A stretch of 64,000 nucleotides of DNA from NCBI RefSeq assembly GCF_016839145.1, contig NZ_CP069303.1, positions 4,517,001-4,581,000 on the forward strand. Direction: 5' to 3'. The DNA is from Shinella sp. PSBB067 (GTDB lineage Bacteria > Pseudomonadota > Alphaproteobacteria > Rhizobiales > Rhizobiaceae). Positions 33,376-43,504 of the stretch are shown here, in pieces. The notes beneath the pieces were generated by a model. It did not search any database, was not told where the DNA came from, and was given only the letters and a program-made list of their open reading frames with translations. Each line of letters opens with the position of its first letter. Position 1 is the stretch's first letter. The position numbers and the translations under genes were made by a program.

Positions 33376-34557
33376 GTGGCGGAACGGCGGGACGTCGTCA
33401 TCATCGGAGCGGGCGCGGCGGGCATGATGTGCGCCATCGAGGCGGGCCGGCGCGGCCGCCGCGTGCTGGTGCTCGACCATGCCCGTGCGCCCGGCGAGAA
33501 GATCCGCATTTCCGGCGGCGGCCGCTGCAACTTCACCAATATCCATGCCGGGCCGAAGAACTTCCTCTCGGCCAATCCGCATTTCTGCAAGTCGGCGCTC
33601 GCCCGCTATACGCCGCGCGATTTCCTCGACCTCGTCGAGCGCCACCGCATTCCCTGGCACGAGAAGACGCTCGGCCAGCTCTTCTGCGACAATTCGGCGA
33701 AGGACATCATCGCCATGCTGCTGGCGGAGATGAAGGCTGTTGGCGTGGAACTGCGGCTTTCGACGCCGATCGCCGCCGTCGAACACGATGGCGATGCCTT
33801 TCGCGTCGTCACCGGTGAGGGAACGGTGGAAGCGTCGTCGCTGGTCATCGCGACCGGCGGCAAGTCGATCCCCAAGATGGGTGCGACCGGCTTTGCCTAT
33901 CGCATCGCCGAGCAGTTCGGCCTGCCCGTCGTGGAAACCCGCGCCGGCCTCGTCCCGCTGACGCTCGACCCGGCGACGCTTGCCGCCCACGAAGGCCTGC
34001 CCGGCGTCTCGGTGGAGGTCATCGCCCGCCACGGCAGGGCGGAATTCCGCGAGGCGGCGCTCTTCACCCATCGCGGCCTCAGCGGCCCCGCCATCCTGCA
34101 GATCTCGTCCTACTGGCGCGAGGGCGAGGAAATCGCCCTCACCATCTGCCCGGATGTCGATTTTTCCGCCGTCATCGCCGCCGCCCGGCGGCAGAACGGC
34201 CGGCAGGCGCTGCAAACCGTCCTGGCCGATCACATGCCGAAAAAGCTCGCCCAACTCCTCGTCACCGAGATCGGCATAGACGGGCCGCTTGCCGAGCTTC
34301 CCGGCCGCCGCGTCGAGGCGCTCGTCCAGCGCCTCGGGGACTGGCGCCTGCGCCCACCGGGCTCGGAAGGGTATCGCACTGCCGAGGTCACCCTCGGCGG
34401 GGTCGATACGGGAGCGCTGGATTCCCGCAGCATGGCGGCAAAGGCGGTGCCGGGCCTCCATTTCATCGGCGAGGCGGTGGACGTGACGGGCTGGCTCGGC
34501 GGCTACAATTTCCAGTGGGCATGGGCCTCGGGCCATGCGGCGGGCCAGGAAGCCTGA
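33376..34557 (+). CDS. NAD(P)/FAD-dependent oxidoreductase, HI0933/YhiN (BaiN) type
   Basis: 393 residues from the GTG at 33376; an earlier TTG at 33307 extends the frame but makes the protein longer than the family norm. FAD-binding VVIIGAGAAGMMCAIEA at the N-terminus, then GEKIRISGGGRCNFTN, the hallmark of the HI0933 family, ATGGKSIPKMGATGFAY in the middle, and GWLGGYNFQWAWASG at the C-terminus. Substrate is not known for most members. Single gene, divergent from the PuuA-like gene. Confidence 0.9.
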   Translation: MAERRDVVIIGAGAAGMMCAIEAGRRGRRVLVLDHARAPGEKIRISGGGRCNFTNIHAGPKNFLSANPHFCKSALARYTPRDFLDLVERHRIPWHEKTLGQLFCDNSAKDIIAMLLAEMKAVGVELRLSTPIAAVEHDGDAFRVVTGEGTVEASSLVIATGGKSIPKMGATGFAYRIAEQFGLPVVETRAGLVPLTLDPATLAAHEGLPGVSVEVIARHGRAEFREAALFTHRGLSGPAILQISSYWREGEEIALTICPDVDFSAVIAAARRQNGRQALQTVLADHMPKKLAQLLVTEIGIDGPLAELPGRRVEALVQRLGDWRLRPPGSEGYRTAEVTLGGVDTGALDSRSMAAKAVPGLHFIGEAVDVTGWLGGYNFQWAWASGHAAGQEA

Positions 34558-34647
34558 GGCCGCGGCGGTCTTTACCATCCCTTAAGACCTCGGAGGGATG
34601 CTGGCCGGAAGTCGGCGTTTTCCGCCCTGCCCGAGGAGGAGGACAAC

Positions 34648-34845
34648 ATGATGTGGGCCGGCTGGCCGGATCATCCGGATTGCCTTTATCCCGTAACGGA
34701 GTATCGCTGCATGTCCGCCAGAAACCGCCCCTCCCGCGCCATCGCCGTCGCCGCGCAGGAAAGCCGCCGCCGCCTCGTCGCGATCGGCATCAATTGCACG
34801 CTCGCCGCAACCCTTCTGGCCGCCCTCGCCATCCTCGCGCTCTGA
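34648..34845 (+). CDS. Small single-pass membrane protein, hypothetical
   Basis: 65 residues with a strong ribosome site, GAGGAGGA, 6 bases before a double ATG. A basic middle region (SRRRLVAIG) precedes a hydrophobic C-terminal helix (~46-65, CTLAATLLAALAILAL), so a tail-anchored inner-membrane peptide is likely. No family recognised. It lies 90 bp after the flavoprotein gene. An alternative start is the in-frame ATG at 34711, which keeps the helix. Confidence 0.5.
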   Translation: MMWAGWPDHPDCLYPVTEYRCMSARNRPSRAIAVAAQESRRRLVAIGINCTLAATLLAALAILAL

Positions 34846-34857
34846 CGCTTCGGACTG

Positions 34858-34878
34858 GTTATAAATCGGTTTAAAAAG
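34858..34878. promoter_or_regulatory. AT-rich motif similar to the zwf promoter segment
   Basis: GTTATAAATCGGTTTAAAAA resembles the 30328-30352 segment without its TCTA insertion. It lies ~195 bp upstream of the chemoreceptor gene. TAAATCGGTTTA within it is a near-palindrome with a central CG. Confidence 0.3.
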
Positions 34879-35053
34879 TGAGGGAATCTTAAAGATTGCC
34901 GCCGAGTATCGCCCGCATAGGGTTCCGGAGGCCGTGTCCCACGATGGGCGCACGCGGCTGGCAATGACTGCTCCCCCCGGATGCGCGGCATTGCGGCCGC
35001 ATGAAAGTCGGTAATCCGGCGTCCGATCCTGGGGAGGCCCGAAAAGGTCAGGG

Positions 35054-37606
35054 GTGGAGCACGCCGACAACGGATGTTCCGCCATGTTCATTGACAAGAT
35101 TCTCGCACGCTTCAAGATCCAGACCAAGGTTCTTGTCTTCATCCTGCCTTTCGTTCTCAGCATCTGCGCGGTCGGATTCACCGGCCTTTACGCATCCGGC
35201 CTGCTGCAGGGCCGCATGGAGATTTCCAACAGCGTCCTCCAGTCGCTCAGCGGCTTCAAGGATGTCTATGCCGGCATGAACCGCTTCCTCCAGAACACCT
35301 CGGAGGAGAGCCGGGACGCCGTGCACCAGCGTCTCAACGCGCAGGGCGCCGTCCTCCAGGCGACGATGGATGCGCTGGCGCCCGATGCCGACAAGTCGCG
35401 CCTCGTCGACGCGCAGGCCCAGACCAGGGACATCGAGGCCCGCATGGACGGCCTGTGGGCGCTCTACGTCAACGAGACCGGCCTGCACGATGCGATGACG
35501 AAGAACCTCAACGCGCTCACCGCCGAGCAGGTCAAGATCCTCGACGAGGCCACGAAGCTCCAGCGTTCCGTGCGCCAGGACGAGAACAGCGCCAAGAGCA
35601 TGCTGCGCGAGGCCGAGCGCCTGACCAATGCCGGCAAGTTCTTCGCCGATTTCCTCGCCGATTTCGGCAAGGGCGCGACGCCCGACGAGCAGTTGAAGCT
35701 GGTCAGGGAGCGCTACCCGCTGATTGCCAAGACCGACCGTTCGATCACGGCGATCCTGCCGAAGAGCCAGAAGGTCGTCTCCGTCACCATCCGCAACACG
35801 ATCGAGGAACTCGGCGGCTTCCTGGCCTCGTCCGACCCGGCGGCCACCACCGTGCCTGAGATCGCGCGCCGCGTGAGCCGCTTCCGCCAGGTGGCCATCC
35901 AGCTCCAGGGCGCGGCCGCCGAGAAGATGCGCGAGGCGACCCGCATCTTCAGCGCGCTCGACGAACCGATCATCAAGTCCGAGGCGATCCTCGCCTCGAC
36001 GCGCAAGCTGGTATCGACGATCGACGACATCAAGGTCGCCTCCGCGCGCTTTCTCGGCCAGACCTCGGATACGAACCGCGTCAAGCTTCTCGGTAACCTT
36101 TCCATCCTGCGCATCGACATCAAGAGCCTGCGCGGCAGCGCCAGCGGCCTGCCCTTCTTCGACGCGGTCGACGACGGCCTGACGCCGATGCTCGACCGGA
36201 TCGAGGCCGACAGCGCCGCGCTGGTGAAGATCAGCACCGAGCGTGCCGCCGATTTCGAGGCCGCCGGCCAGTCGATCGACACGATCTGGAACCTGCTCAG
36301 CCAGTTCGCCGAGGAGCAGAAGACGAGCGCCGGCACCGAGCGCGAAAAGGCCAACCAGGTCTCGGTCGTCGCGACCGTCGCCGGTGCCGCGATCGCCGTG
36401 CTTGCCGGCATCGCCCTGGTGCTGACGCTGAAGGGGCCGATCGGCCAGATTACCGGCGCCATGCGCCGCCTTGCGGACGGCTTCCTCGATACCGGCATTT
36501 CCGGCGAGGGCCGCGCCGACGAGATCGGCGACATGGCCCGCGCGCTCGGCGTCTTCAAGGAGAACGCCCTGTCGAAGATACGCATCGAGGAGGAAAGCGA
36601 GCAGCAGCGTGCAGCGGCGGAAACCGAACGCGCCCGCAACGACGCCGAAAAGCAGGCCCTCGACCGCCAGATCGACTTCGCCGTCGATGCGCTCGCCGCC
36701 GGCCTCGGCCGTCTCGCCCAGGGGGACCTGTCGCGCCAGATCGAGACGCCGTTCACCGGCCGCCTCGAGCAGCTCCGCCAGGACTTCAACGTCTCGCTCG
36801 TGCGCCTTCAGGACACGCTCGGCCAGATCCGCAACAATGCGCTGTCGATCCAGCGCAGCGGCTCGGACATGCTGCAATCGGCCGATGCGCTTTCCAAGCG
36901 CACCGAATCCCAGGCCTCCTCGTTGGAGGAGACGGCCGCGGCGGTCGAGCAGATCACCGCCACCGTGCGCTCCTCCGCCGAGCGGGCGCATGAGGCGAAC
37001 CTCGTCGTCGGCACGACCAAGCGCAGCGCCGACAGCTCCGCGGAGGTCGTCAGCAACGCGATTGCCGCCATGGGCCGTATCGAGGGCGCTTCGCGCCAGA
37101 TCGAGCAGATCATCGAGGTGATCGACGACATCGCCTTCCAGACCAACCTCCTGGCGCTCAATGCCGGCATTGAGGCTGCCCGCGCGGGCGAGGCAGGCAA
37201 GGGCTTCGCGGTCGTCGCGCAGGAAGTGCGCGAACTCGCCCAGCGTTCGGCGAGTGCCGCCCGCGAGATCAAGGGCCTCATCGAGAAGTCGACGAGCGAG
37301 GTCAGCGCCGGGGCGCATCTCGTGCAGGAGACGGGGGCGGTGCTCGCCTCGATCAGCCAGCAGATCGTCACCGTCAGCCAGCATGTGGACATGATGGCGA
37401 CGGCAAGCCGCGACCAGGCGGCGGCGCTGCAGGAGGTCAACGGCTCCGTCAACCAGATGGACCAGATGACCCAGCAGAACGCCTCGATGGTCGACCTGAC
37501 GACCACGGCAAGCCGCAAGCTCGCGGGCGACGCCGACACGCTGATGATGCTGGTCGAGCAGTTCCGCCTGGAGGCGGACGAGCAGGCTGCGCATCGCGCT
37601 GCCTGA
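35054..37606 (+). CDS. mcpZ: Methyl-accepting chemotaxis protein, McpZ type
   Basis: 850 residues from GTG at 35054 (AAAGGTCAGG upstream); ATG at 35084 is the alternative. Membrane helices at ~25-48 and ~437-459 enclose a large helical periplasmic domain of ~390 residues, the hallmark of S. meliloti McpZ. A HAMP domain follows (~460-512), with a second HAMP-like helical repeat (~536-590). The signalling hairpin tip is [20 protein letters not shown], followed by [16 protein letters not shown]. The C-terminus (EQAAHRAA) lacks a CheR/CheB-tethering pentapeptide. It signals to CheA. The ligand is not evident. A strong terminator follows. Confidence 0.9.
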   Translation: MEHADNGCSAMFIDKILARFKIQTKVLVFILPFVLSICAVGFTGLYASGLLQGRMEISNSVLQSLSGFKDVYAGMNRFLQNTSEESRDAVHQRLNAQGAVLQATMDALAPDADKSRLVDAQAQTRDIEARMDGLWALYVNETGLHDAMTKNLNALTAEQVKILDEATKLQRSVRQDENSAKSMLREAERLTNAGKFFADFLADFGKGATPDEQLKLVRERYPLIAKTDRSITAILPKSQKVVSVTIRNTIEELGGFLASSDPAATTVPEIARRVSRFRQVAIQLQGAAAEKMREATRIFSALDEPIIKSEAILASTRKLVSTIDDIKVASARFLGQTSDTNRVKLLGNLSILRIDIKSLRGSASGLPFFDAVDDGLTPMLDRIEADSAALVKISTERAADFEAAGQSIDTIWNLLSQFAEEQKTSAGTEREKANQVSVVATVAGAAIAVLAGIALVLTLKGPIGQITGAMRRLADGFLDTGISGEGRADEIGDMARALGVFKENALSKIRIEEESEQQRAAAETERARNDAEKQALDRQIDFAVDALAAGLGRLAQGDLSRQIETPFTGRLEQLRQDFNVSLVRLQDTLGQIRNNALSIQRSGSDMLQSADALSKRTESQASSLEETAAAVEQITATVRSSAERAHEANLVVGTTKRSADSSAEVVSNAIAAMGRIEGASRQIEQIIEVIDDIAFQTNLLALNAGIEAARAGEAGKGFAVVAQEVRELAQRSASAAREIKGLIEKSTSEVSAGAHLVQETGAVLASISQQIVTVSQHVDMMATASRDQAAALQEVNGSVNQMDQMTQQNASMVDLTTTASRKLAGDADTLMMLVEQFRLEADEQAAHRAA

Positions 37607-37627
37607 GACGGCGGCAACGGAACCTTG

Positions 37628-37653
37628 AAGGCCCGGCATCGCCGGGCCTTTTT
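37628..37653 (+). terminator. Intrinsic terminator after mcpZ
   Basis: AAGGCCCGGC (37628-37637), ATC, GCCGGGCCTT (37641-37650), TTT: perfect 10-bp stem, 3-base loop. Confidence 0.88.
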
Positions 37654-37799
37654 CATTTCATGAGGCGGAACAGCCTCGCAATGCGGCGCAGCCGCGCGCG
37701 CAGCGGGTGTTTCTCGATGAGGTGGTCGAATTCATGCTTGCGACGGCCATCCTTGCTGGAAAGCTCGAAAAGCATGGCAAAGCCGAACATGTCGTGCAT
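37653..37799 (-). CDS. 48-residue basic protein, unknown function
   Basis: A short frame on the minus strand: ATG at 37799, stop at 37653-37655, with AAGGAGA 4-5 bases upstream, close to an ideal ribosome site. The peptide starts MHDMFGFAMLFELSSKDG, then KHEFDHLIEKHPLRARLRRI, and ends ARLFRLMK: a hydrophobic N-terminal stretch and a strongly basic amphipathic C-terminal helix. I do not recognise a family. It is convergent with mcpZ, sharing its terminator region, and divergent from the LysR gene at 37957. A second ATG three codons in (37790) is possible. Confidence 0.6.
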   Translation of the reverse strand: MHDMFGFAMLFELSSKDGRRKHEFDHLIEKHPLRARLRRIARLFRLMK

Positions 37800-37956
37800 G
37801 GTGGTCTCCTTCGCGAAGGCGTGCAAAGCCGTGGCGCCGGAGGGCGCGCGTCGGACTTCTGTCGGGTGAGTGGCGCCGGGCGCCTTGTCTACGAACCGAA
37901 TCTATCCTTCAGATTGTGGTTCAGAAACGTCGAATTCCGCGCTATGCTTTTCATCC

Positions 37957-38829
37957 ATGAAAGACATGTCTTGGGAATCCTATCGCATCTTTCTCGACGT
38001 CGCCCGGCAGGGCGGGCTGACCGGGGCCGCGCAGGCGTCCGGCCTCAGCCCGGCCACGGTGGGGCGGCGCATCCTGCAACTGGAGGAGGCGATGGGCCGC
38101 GTCCTTTTCCAGCGCAGCCAGACGGGCTACCGGATGACGGCGGAGGGTGAGGCGCTCCATGACCGGCTTCTTGCCATGGAGGCGATCGCCCGCGGCATCG
38201 AGAGCTGGCGGCAGGAAGGGCAGGGCACGACGACGGTGCGGGTCATGGCCGGCACCTGGGTGACATGGCTCGTCTGCGAGAACATGACCACGATCTGCAC
38301 CGGGCGCGATCCATTCCGCCTCGACCTTTCGGTTTCCGAGCGCCGGGCGACGCTGGCGCATCGCGAGGTGGATGTCGCCCTTCGAGCCGTCGAGCCCACC
38401 GAGCCGGCCCTCATCAGCCGTCCCGCCGGCGATGTCGCCTATGCCGCCTACCGGCGCAGGAATGCAGGCGACGCGCTCGCCGATCGCTGGCTGGCGGTGT
38501 CTGAGGAGGATGCGGTATCGGCCTATCTGCGCTGGCCGCATGAACGGATGGGCGGCTCCATCGCCATCGTCGTCAGTCGGCCGCGCTCGCTGCTCGATCT
38601 CGCGCGGTCGGGCGCCGGGCAGGCGGTGCTGCCCTGCTTCGTCGGCGATCTCGATCCGGACCTGGAGCGGGCCGGCGAGGAAATCCGCGAGCTGCGGCAC
38701 CATCAATGGATCGTCGCCAACGGCGAGGACCGCCATCGGCGCGATATCCGCACCGTTTCCGACCGGCTGTTCCGGCTCCTGAAAAGCTACAGTGATCTCT
38801 TTTCCGGCAGGCGGCCGAGCCGGACATGA
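37957..38829 (+). CDS. LysR-family transcriptional regulator
   Basis: 290 residues from the ATG at 37957; a further in-frame ATG at 37966 is nearly as good. The N-terminal winged helix (YRIFLDVARQGGLTGAAQAS, then GLSPATVGRRILQLEE) is clear. The effector domain (~90-290) is less typical, with VRVMAGTWVTWLVCENM and GQAVLPCFVGD. Targets are unknown; the nearest divergent gene is the 48-residue gene at 37653-37799, a possible target by position. Its stop overlaps the start of a bidirectional terminator. Confidence 0.85.
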   Translation: MKDMSWESYRIFLDVARQGGLTGAAQASGLSPATVGRRILQLEEAMGRVLFQRSQTGYRMTAEGEALHDRLLAMEAIARGIESWRQEGQGTTTVRVMAGTWVTWLVCENMTTICTGRDPFRLDLSVSERRATLAHREVDVALRAVEPTEPALISRPAGDVAYAAYRRRNAGDALADRWLAVSEEDAVSAYLRWPHERMGGSIAIVVSRPRSLLDLARSGAGQAVLPCFVGDLDPDLERAGEEIRELRHHQWIVANGEDRHRRDIRTVSDRLFRLLKSYSDLFSGRRPSRT

Positions 38830-38858
38830 AAAATCCCCGGCGCAGGGAACGCCGGGGA
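38829..38858 (-). terminator. Bidirectional terminator between LysR and the 79-aa gene
   Basis: TCCCCGGCG (38834-38842) pairs with CGCCGGGGA (38850-38858), 7-base loop. A5 at 38829-38833 gives a T-tract on the minus strand; the + strand has TTCCTTTT downstream. Confidence 0.8.
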
Positions 38859-38884
38859 CTTCCTTTTGACCGGATTTCTGCCTG

Positions 38885-39124
38885 TCAGCCGCGGCCCTGC
38901 GTCACGATGACCGGGATCAGCAGGTCCCCCCAGTTGCCCTCGCCGCCGTGGTGGCGGGCGGAGCGGACGAGCTCCACCGAGACACCGGCCTCGACCGCCT
39001 TCATGACGGACTGGTTGAGGCGGTGCAGGTCGTTGGCGACCATGCGGATCATGGCCTGCTGGTCGGGGGTCATCGCGGATGCCTGTTCTTCGGCTCGTTC
39101 CTTGACGCGGGTCTGGACTGTCAT
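38885..39124 (-). CDS. Small conserved-looking protein, unknown function
   Basis: 79 residues with a strong GAGGAGAAA ribosome site before the ATG at 39124. Helical N-terminal half (TPDQQAMIRMVANDLHRLNQ) and a C-terminal part ending LLIPVIVTQGRG. No signal peptide or membrane helix. I do not recognise the family. Own transcription unit: a terminator follows on this strand, and aceA, upstream on the same strand, ends 98 bp before it. Confidence 0.65.
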   Translation of the reverse strand: MTVQTRVKERAEEQASAMTPDQQAMIRMVANDLHRLNQSVMKAVEAGVSVELVRSARHHGGEGNWGDLLIPVIVTQGRG

Positions 39125-39222
39125 GGCATTTCTCCTCTTCTGAGCATTTTGCAGGCAGGCGGTAGGCCTGCCGTCGCAGGAAATGCGGCTCTATGGGGTT
39201 CTTGAAAGGTTGACGGGTCGGG

Positions 39223-40512
<1,290 letters not shown>

Positions 40513-40580
40513 GATATCCTCCGGTGCGATGTCTCGGGATCGGGACTTGCTGTCTTGCTGCCCCGATTTCATGTGACAGT

Positions 40581-40720
40581 ATTTACATCGCACCGCACAA
40601 TACGGCGAGAGAAAACCGGAAAACCAGAGGGATAATCGGGTAATGATGTCTTGTCTTTGACAAGTCAGCTCTGTAAAAAAGTAAAATCTGTAAAATTGAC
40701 TGCGCGGCCGGTCGTGTAAA
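40581..40720. promoter_or_regulatory. aceA-regulator divergent promoter region with repeated TGTAAA
   Basis: Three TGTAAA on + (40672, 40689 and 40715; the first two within a TCTGTAAAA direct repeat spaced 17 bp) and one on - (TTTACA at 40582-40587). In addition, CTTGTC-TTT-GACAAG is a perfect inverted repeat at 40650-40664. These are candidate regulator sites. Confidence 0.5.
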
Positions 40721-40731
40721 GGATTTGACAC

Positions 40732-42147
40732 ATGGCGGAGAACAAGATCTTTGCCGGCCCCAAGGTCCGGCGTATCCGCAACGCGCTCGGCCTCACCCAG
40801 ACGGCGATGGCGGAGGGATTGTCGATCTCGCCGTCCTATCTCAACCTGATCGAGCGCAACCAGCGCCCGCTGACCGTGCAGCTCCTCCTGCGCCTCGCCT
40901 CCGTCTACAAGGTGGATCTAGACGAGCTGCAGGGCGAGAGCGCCGGCAATGCGCGCCAGCTCCGCGAGGTCTTCGCCGATCCTCTGCTCGCCGGCGAACT
41001 GCCGGGGGATCACGAGCTGGTGGAGATCGCCGATGCGGCGCCGAATGTGGCGAGCGGCATCCTGAAACTCTACCGCGCCTACCGCGAGCAGGCCGCGCGC
41101 CTGACCGATCTTGCCGACGTCCTCGCGCGCGAAGGCCATGCCACCACGCTGTCAGGCACGCTGCTGCCGATGGACGAGGTGCGCGACAAGCTGGAAGGCC
41201 GCCCCAATTATTTCGGCGCCATCGACGAGGCGGCCGAGCGCTTCCACGCCGCACTCGCGCCGGGCGATGATCTTGCCGCGGCGCTCAAGGGCTGGCTGCG
41301 CAAGGAGCACGGCGTCGTCGTACGCCTCCTGCCGGTCCATACCATGCCGAACCTGCGCCGCCGGTTCGACCGGCATTCCATGCGCCTCTTCCTCTCCGAG
41401 CGCCTGTCGCCCTTCGACCAGTTGCGCGAGATCGCCATGGAGACCGTGCAGCTTGCCTTGCAGGACGAGATCTTCTCCGAGCTGGACCTGCTCGCCTTCT
41501 CGACGGCGGAGGCGAGGCGCATCGCCCGCTTCGAGCTGGCGCGCTATGCCGCCCACGCCCTGATGATGCCCTATGAGGCCTTTCATTCCACCGCCCAGCG
41601 CGTGCGCTACGATGTCGACGTGCTGCGCTCGCGCTTCGGTGTCTCCTACGAGCAGGCGGCGAACCGGCTCACCATGCTGCAGCGGCCGGGCAGGGCGGGC
41701 GTGGCCTTCTTCATGCTGGAGATCGACAATGCCGGCCATCGCTTCCGGCGGGCGGGCGCGCAGGGCTTTCCGCAGGCGCGCTTCGGCGGCGGCTGTCCCA
41801 AGCTCGGCGTCCATTCCGCCTTTTCCCAGCCGGGCCAGATCCTCGTCGACCGCGTCGAGATGCCGGATGGCGGCGCCTTCCTGACGGTCTCGCGGACGCT
41901 GGAGGGGCCGCAAGGTGCCTTCGCCGAGCGGGTGCGCCGCACCGCGCTCCTCCTCGGCTGCGATGCCGCGCATGCCGAGGAGACGGTCTATGGCGAGGCG
42001 GTGCGCCGGGAGGGGGCGGTGGCGGTCGGAGCGGCCTGCCGTTTGTGCGAGCGGCAGGGCTGTCTTGCCCGCGCCGCGCCGCCCGTCACGCGCCCGCTCG
42101 GGCTGGACGAAATGGTCGCCGGCCTCAGCCTTTTCGACTTCCAGTGA
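40732..42147 (+). CDS. RamB/ScfR-type XRE regulator, probable regulator of aceA
   Basis: 471 residues. N-terminal XRE helix-turn-helix (~10-65, [34 protein letters not shown]), an IrrE/ImmA-type central domain (~190-290) in which [12 protein letters not shown] replaces the HExxH metal motif, and a C-terminal domain with a cysteine cluster, [19 protein letters not shown]. This architecture defines the short-chain fatty acyl regulator family; RamB, a member, controls isocitrate lyase in actinobacteria. It is divergent from aceA by 219 bp. By context it senses acyl-CoA or a related metabolite. Confidence 0.88.
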   Translation: MAENKIFAGPKVRRIRNALGLTQTAMAEGLSISPSYLNLIERNQRPLTVQLLLRLASVYKVDLDELQGESAGNARQLREVFADPLLAGELPGDHELVEIADAAPNVASGILKLYRAYREQAARLTDLADVLAREGHATTLSGTLLPMDEVRDKLEGRPNYFGAIDEAAERFHAALAPGDDLAAALKGWLRKEHGVVVRLLPVHTMPNLRRRFDRHSMRLFLSERLSPFDQLREIAMETVQLALQDEIFSELDLLAFSTAEARRIARFELARYAAHALMMPYEAFHSTAQRVRYDVDVLRSRFGVSYEQAANRLTMLQRPGRAGVAFFMLEIDNAGHRFRRAGAQGFPQARFGGGCPKLGVHSAFSQPGQILVDRVEMPDGGAFLTVSRTLEGPQGAFAERVRRTALLLGCDAAHAEETVYGEAVRREGAVAVGAACRLCERQGCLARAAPPVTRPLGLDEMVAGLSLFDFQ

Positions 42148-42245
42148 ATTTTCGCTTGATTTCCGCCGGGGATAGGGTTTGAAATATGATAGGAATGGGA
42201 ACAATGTGATACAAAAATTCGCCCTATGTTTGCGTAGAATGCCGC

Positions 42246-42273
42246 TTGTCGCCTCTTGAAAAAAATCCATAAT
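42246..42273 (+). promoter_or_regulatory. Candidate sigma-70-type promoter of potF
   Basis: TTGTCG (42246-42251), 16-bp spacer, CATAAT (42268-42273), about 58 bp before the potF ATG. Matches 4/6 and 5/6 of consensus. Confidence 0.45.
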
Positions 42274-42331
42274 CGGTGACTGTTCTTCATACGAACTCAT
42301 AGGCCCCGCGAAAAAACTGGGAGAAAAATCA

Positions 42332-43426
42332 ATGATAAGGCATACTCTTTTGGCGACTGCCGCCGTTGTCGCGCTGTTTGGCGCAAGCGGCGCGCTCGCG
42401 CAGGAAAAAGTCGTTAACGTCTACAACTGGTCCGATTACATCGATAGCTCGATCATCGACGATTTCACCAAGGAAACCGGCATCAAGGTCGTCTACGACG
42501 TCTATGACTCGAACGAGATCCTGGAGACGAAGCTGCTTGCCGGCGGCACGGGCTACGACGTCGTCGTTCCGACCAACACCTTCCTCCAGCGCCAGATCGC
42601 CGCGGGCGTCTACCAGAAGCTCGACAAGTCCAAGCTGCCCAACCTCAAGAACATGTGGGACATGGTGTCAGAGCGCATGCAGCCGTTCGACCCGGGCAAC
42701 GAATATTCCATCAACTACATGTGGGGCACGATCGGCATCGGCTACAACAAGGCCAAGATCAAGGAAGCGCTCGGCACCGACCAGATCGACAGCTGGAGCG
42801 TGATCTTCGATCCGGCCAATGCCGAGAAGCTCAAGGATTGCGGCATCAACATGCTGGATTCGCCGACCGACATCCTCCCTGTCACGCTCGCCTATCTCGG
42901 CCTCAACCCCGACAGCCACGACCCGGCCGACATCGCCAAGGCCGAGGAAGCGCTCATGAAGGTCCGCCCCTTCGTGCGCAAGTTCCACTCGTCCGAATTC
43001 ATCAACGGCCTTGCCAACGGCGACATCTGCATCGCCATCGGCTGGTCGGGCGATATCTTCCAGGGCCGCGACCGCGCCGAAGAGGCCGGCAACGGCGTCG
43101 AGGTCGGCTATGCGATCCCGAAGGAAGGCACGCAGATGTGGTTCGACCAGATGGCGATCCCGGCCGACGCGCCGCATGTCGAGGCGGCGCACGCCTTCCT
43201 CGACTACATCATGCGCCCGGAGGTGATCGCCAAGGCGTCGACCTATATCCACTACGCCAACGGCAACAAGGCCTCGCAGGCGCTCCTGCCGGACGACATC
43301 GTCAAGGACACGACCATCTACCCGGATGACGCGACCCTGAAGAAGCTCTTCACCAACACGACGCTGGACGCCAAGACCCAGCGTATGTTCACACGGACCT
43401 GGACCAAGATCGTGACCGGCCAGTAA
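42332..43426 (+). CDS. potF: PotF-type polyamine-binding periplasmic protein
   Basis: 364 residues, GGGAGAAA ribosome site. Signal peptide ends near GALAQ (residue ~24). The mature start VVNVYNWSDYIDSSII and the following TGYDVVVPTNTFLQRQI are classical for PotD/PotF polyamine-binding proteins. It captures putrescine or spermidine for PotGHI. First gene of potFGHI, followed by a 13-bp perfect hairpin. Whether putrescine, spermidine or another amine is preferred cannot be told from sequence alone. Confidence 0.92.
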   Translation: MIRHTLLATAAVVALFGASGALAQEKVVNVYNWSDYIDSSIIDDFTKETGIKVVYDVYDSNEILETKLLAGGTGYDVVVPTNTFLQRQIAAGVYQKLDKSKLPNLKNMWDMVSERMQPFDPGNEYSINYMWGTIGIGYNKAKIKEALGTDQIDSWSVIFDPANAEKLKDCGINMLDSPTDILPVTLAYLGLNPDSHDPADIAKAEEALMKVRPFVRKFHSSEFINGLANGDICIAIGWSGDIFQGRDRAEEAGNGVEVGYAIPKEGTQMWFDQMAIPADAPHVEAAHAFLDYIMRPEVIAKASTYIHYANGNKASQALLPDDIVKDTTIYPDDATLKKLFTNTTLDAKTQRMFTRTWTKIVTGQ

Positions 43427-43439
43427 CCGGTCCGACGCG

Positions 43440-43468
43440 AATTGCCCGGAAGCATCTTCCGGGCAATT
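43440..43468 (+). terminator. Strong hairpin between potF and potG
   Basis: AATTGCCCGGAAG (43440-43452), CAT, CTTCCGGGCAATT (43456-43468): perfect 13-bp stem followed by TCATTTC. The T-tract is weak, so partial termination or 3' end protection of potF mRNA is likely. Confidence 0.75.
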
Positions 43469-43504
43469 TCATTTCGACGATCAGAAAAGAGTTGGGGACA
43501 GGCA

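Noticed and set aside
34925..35000. Possible sigma-54 site near TGGCAATGACTGCTCC upstream of mcpZ
   Set aside because: Spacing between GG and GC is 8, not 10; not compatible with sigma-54 recognition.
35048..37639. 863-codon minus-strand frame opposite mcpZ
   Set aside because: Mirror frame of a recognisable chemoreceptor; no domain, signal or ribosome site supports it.
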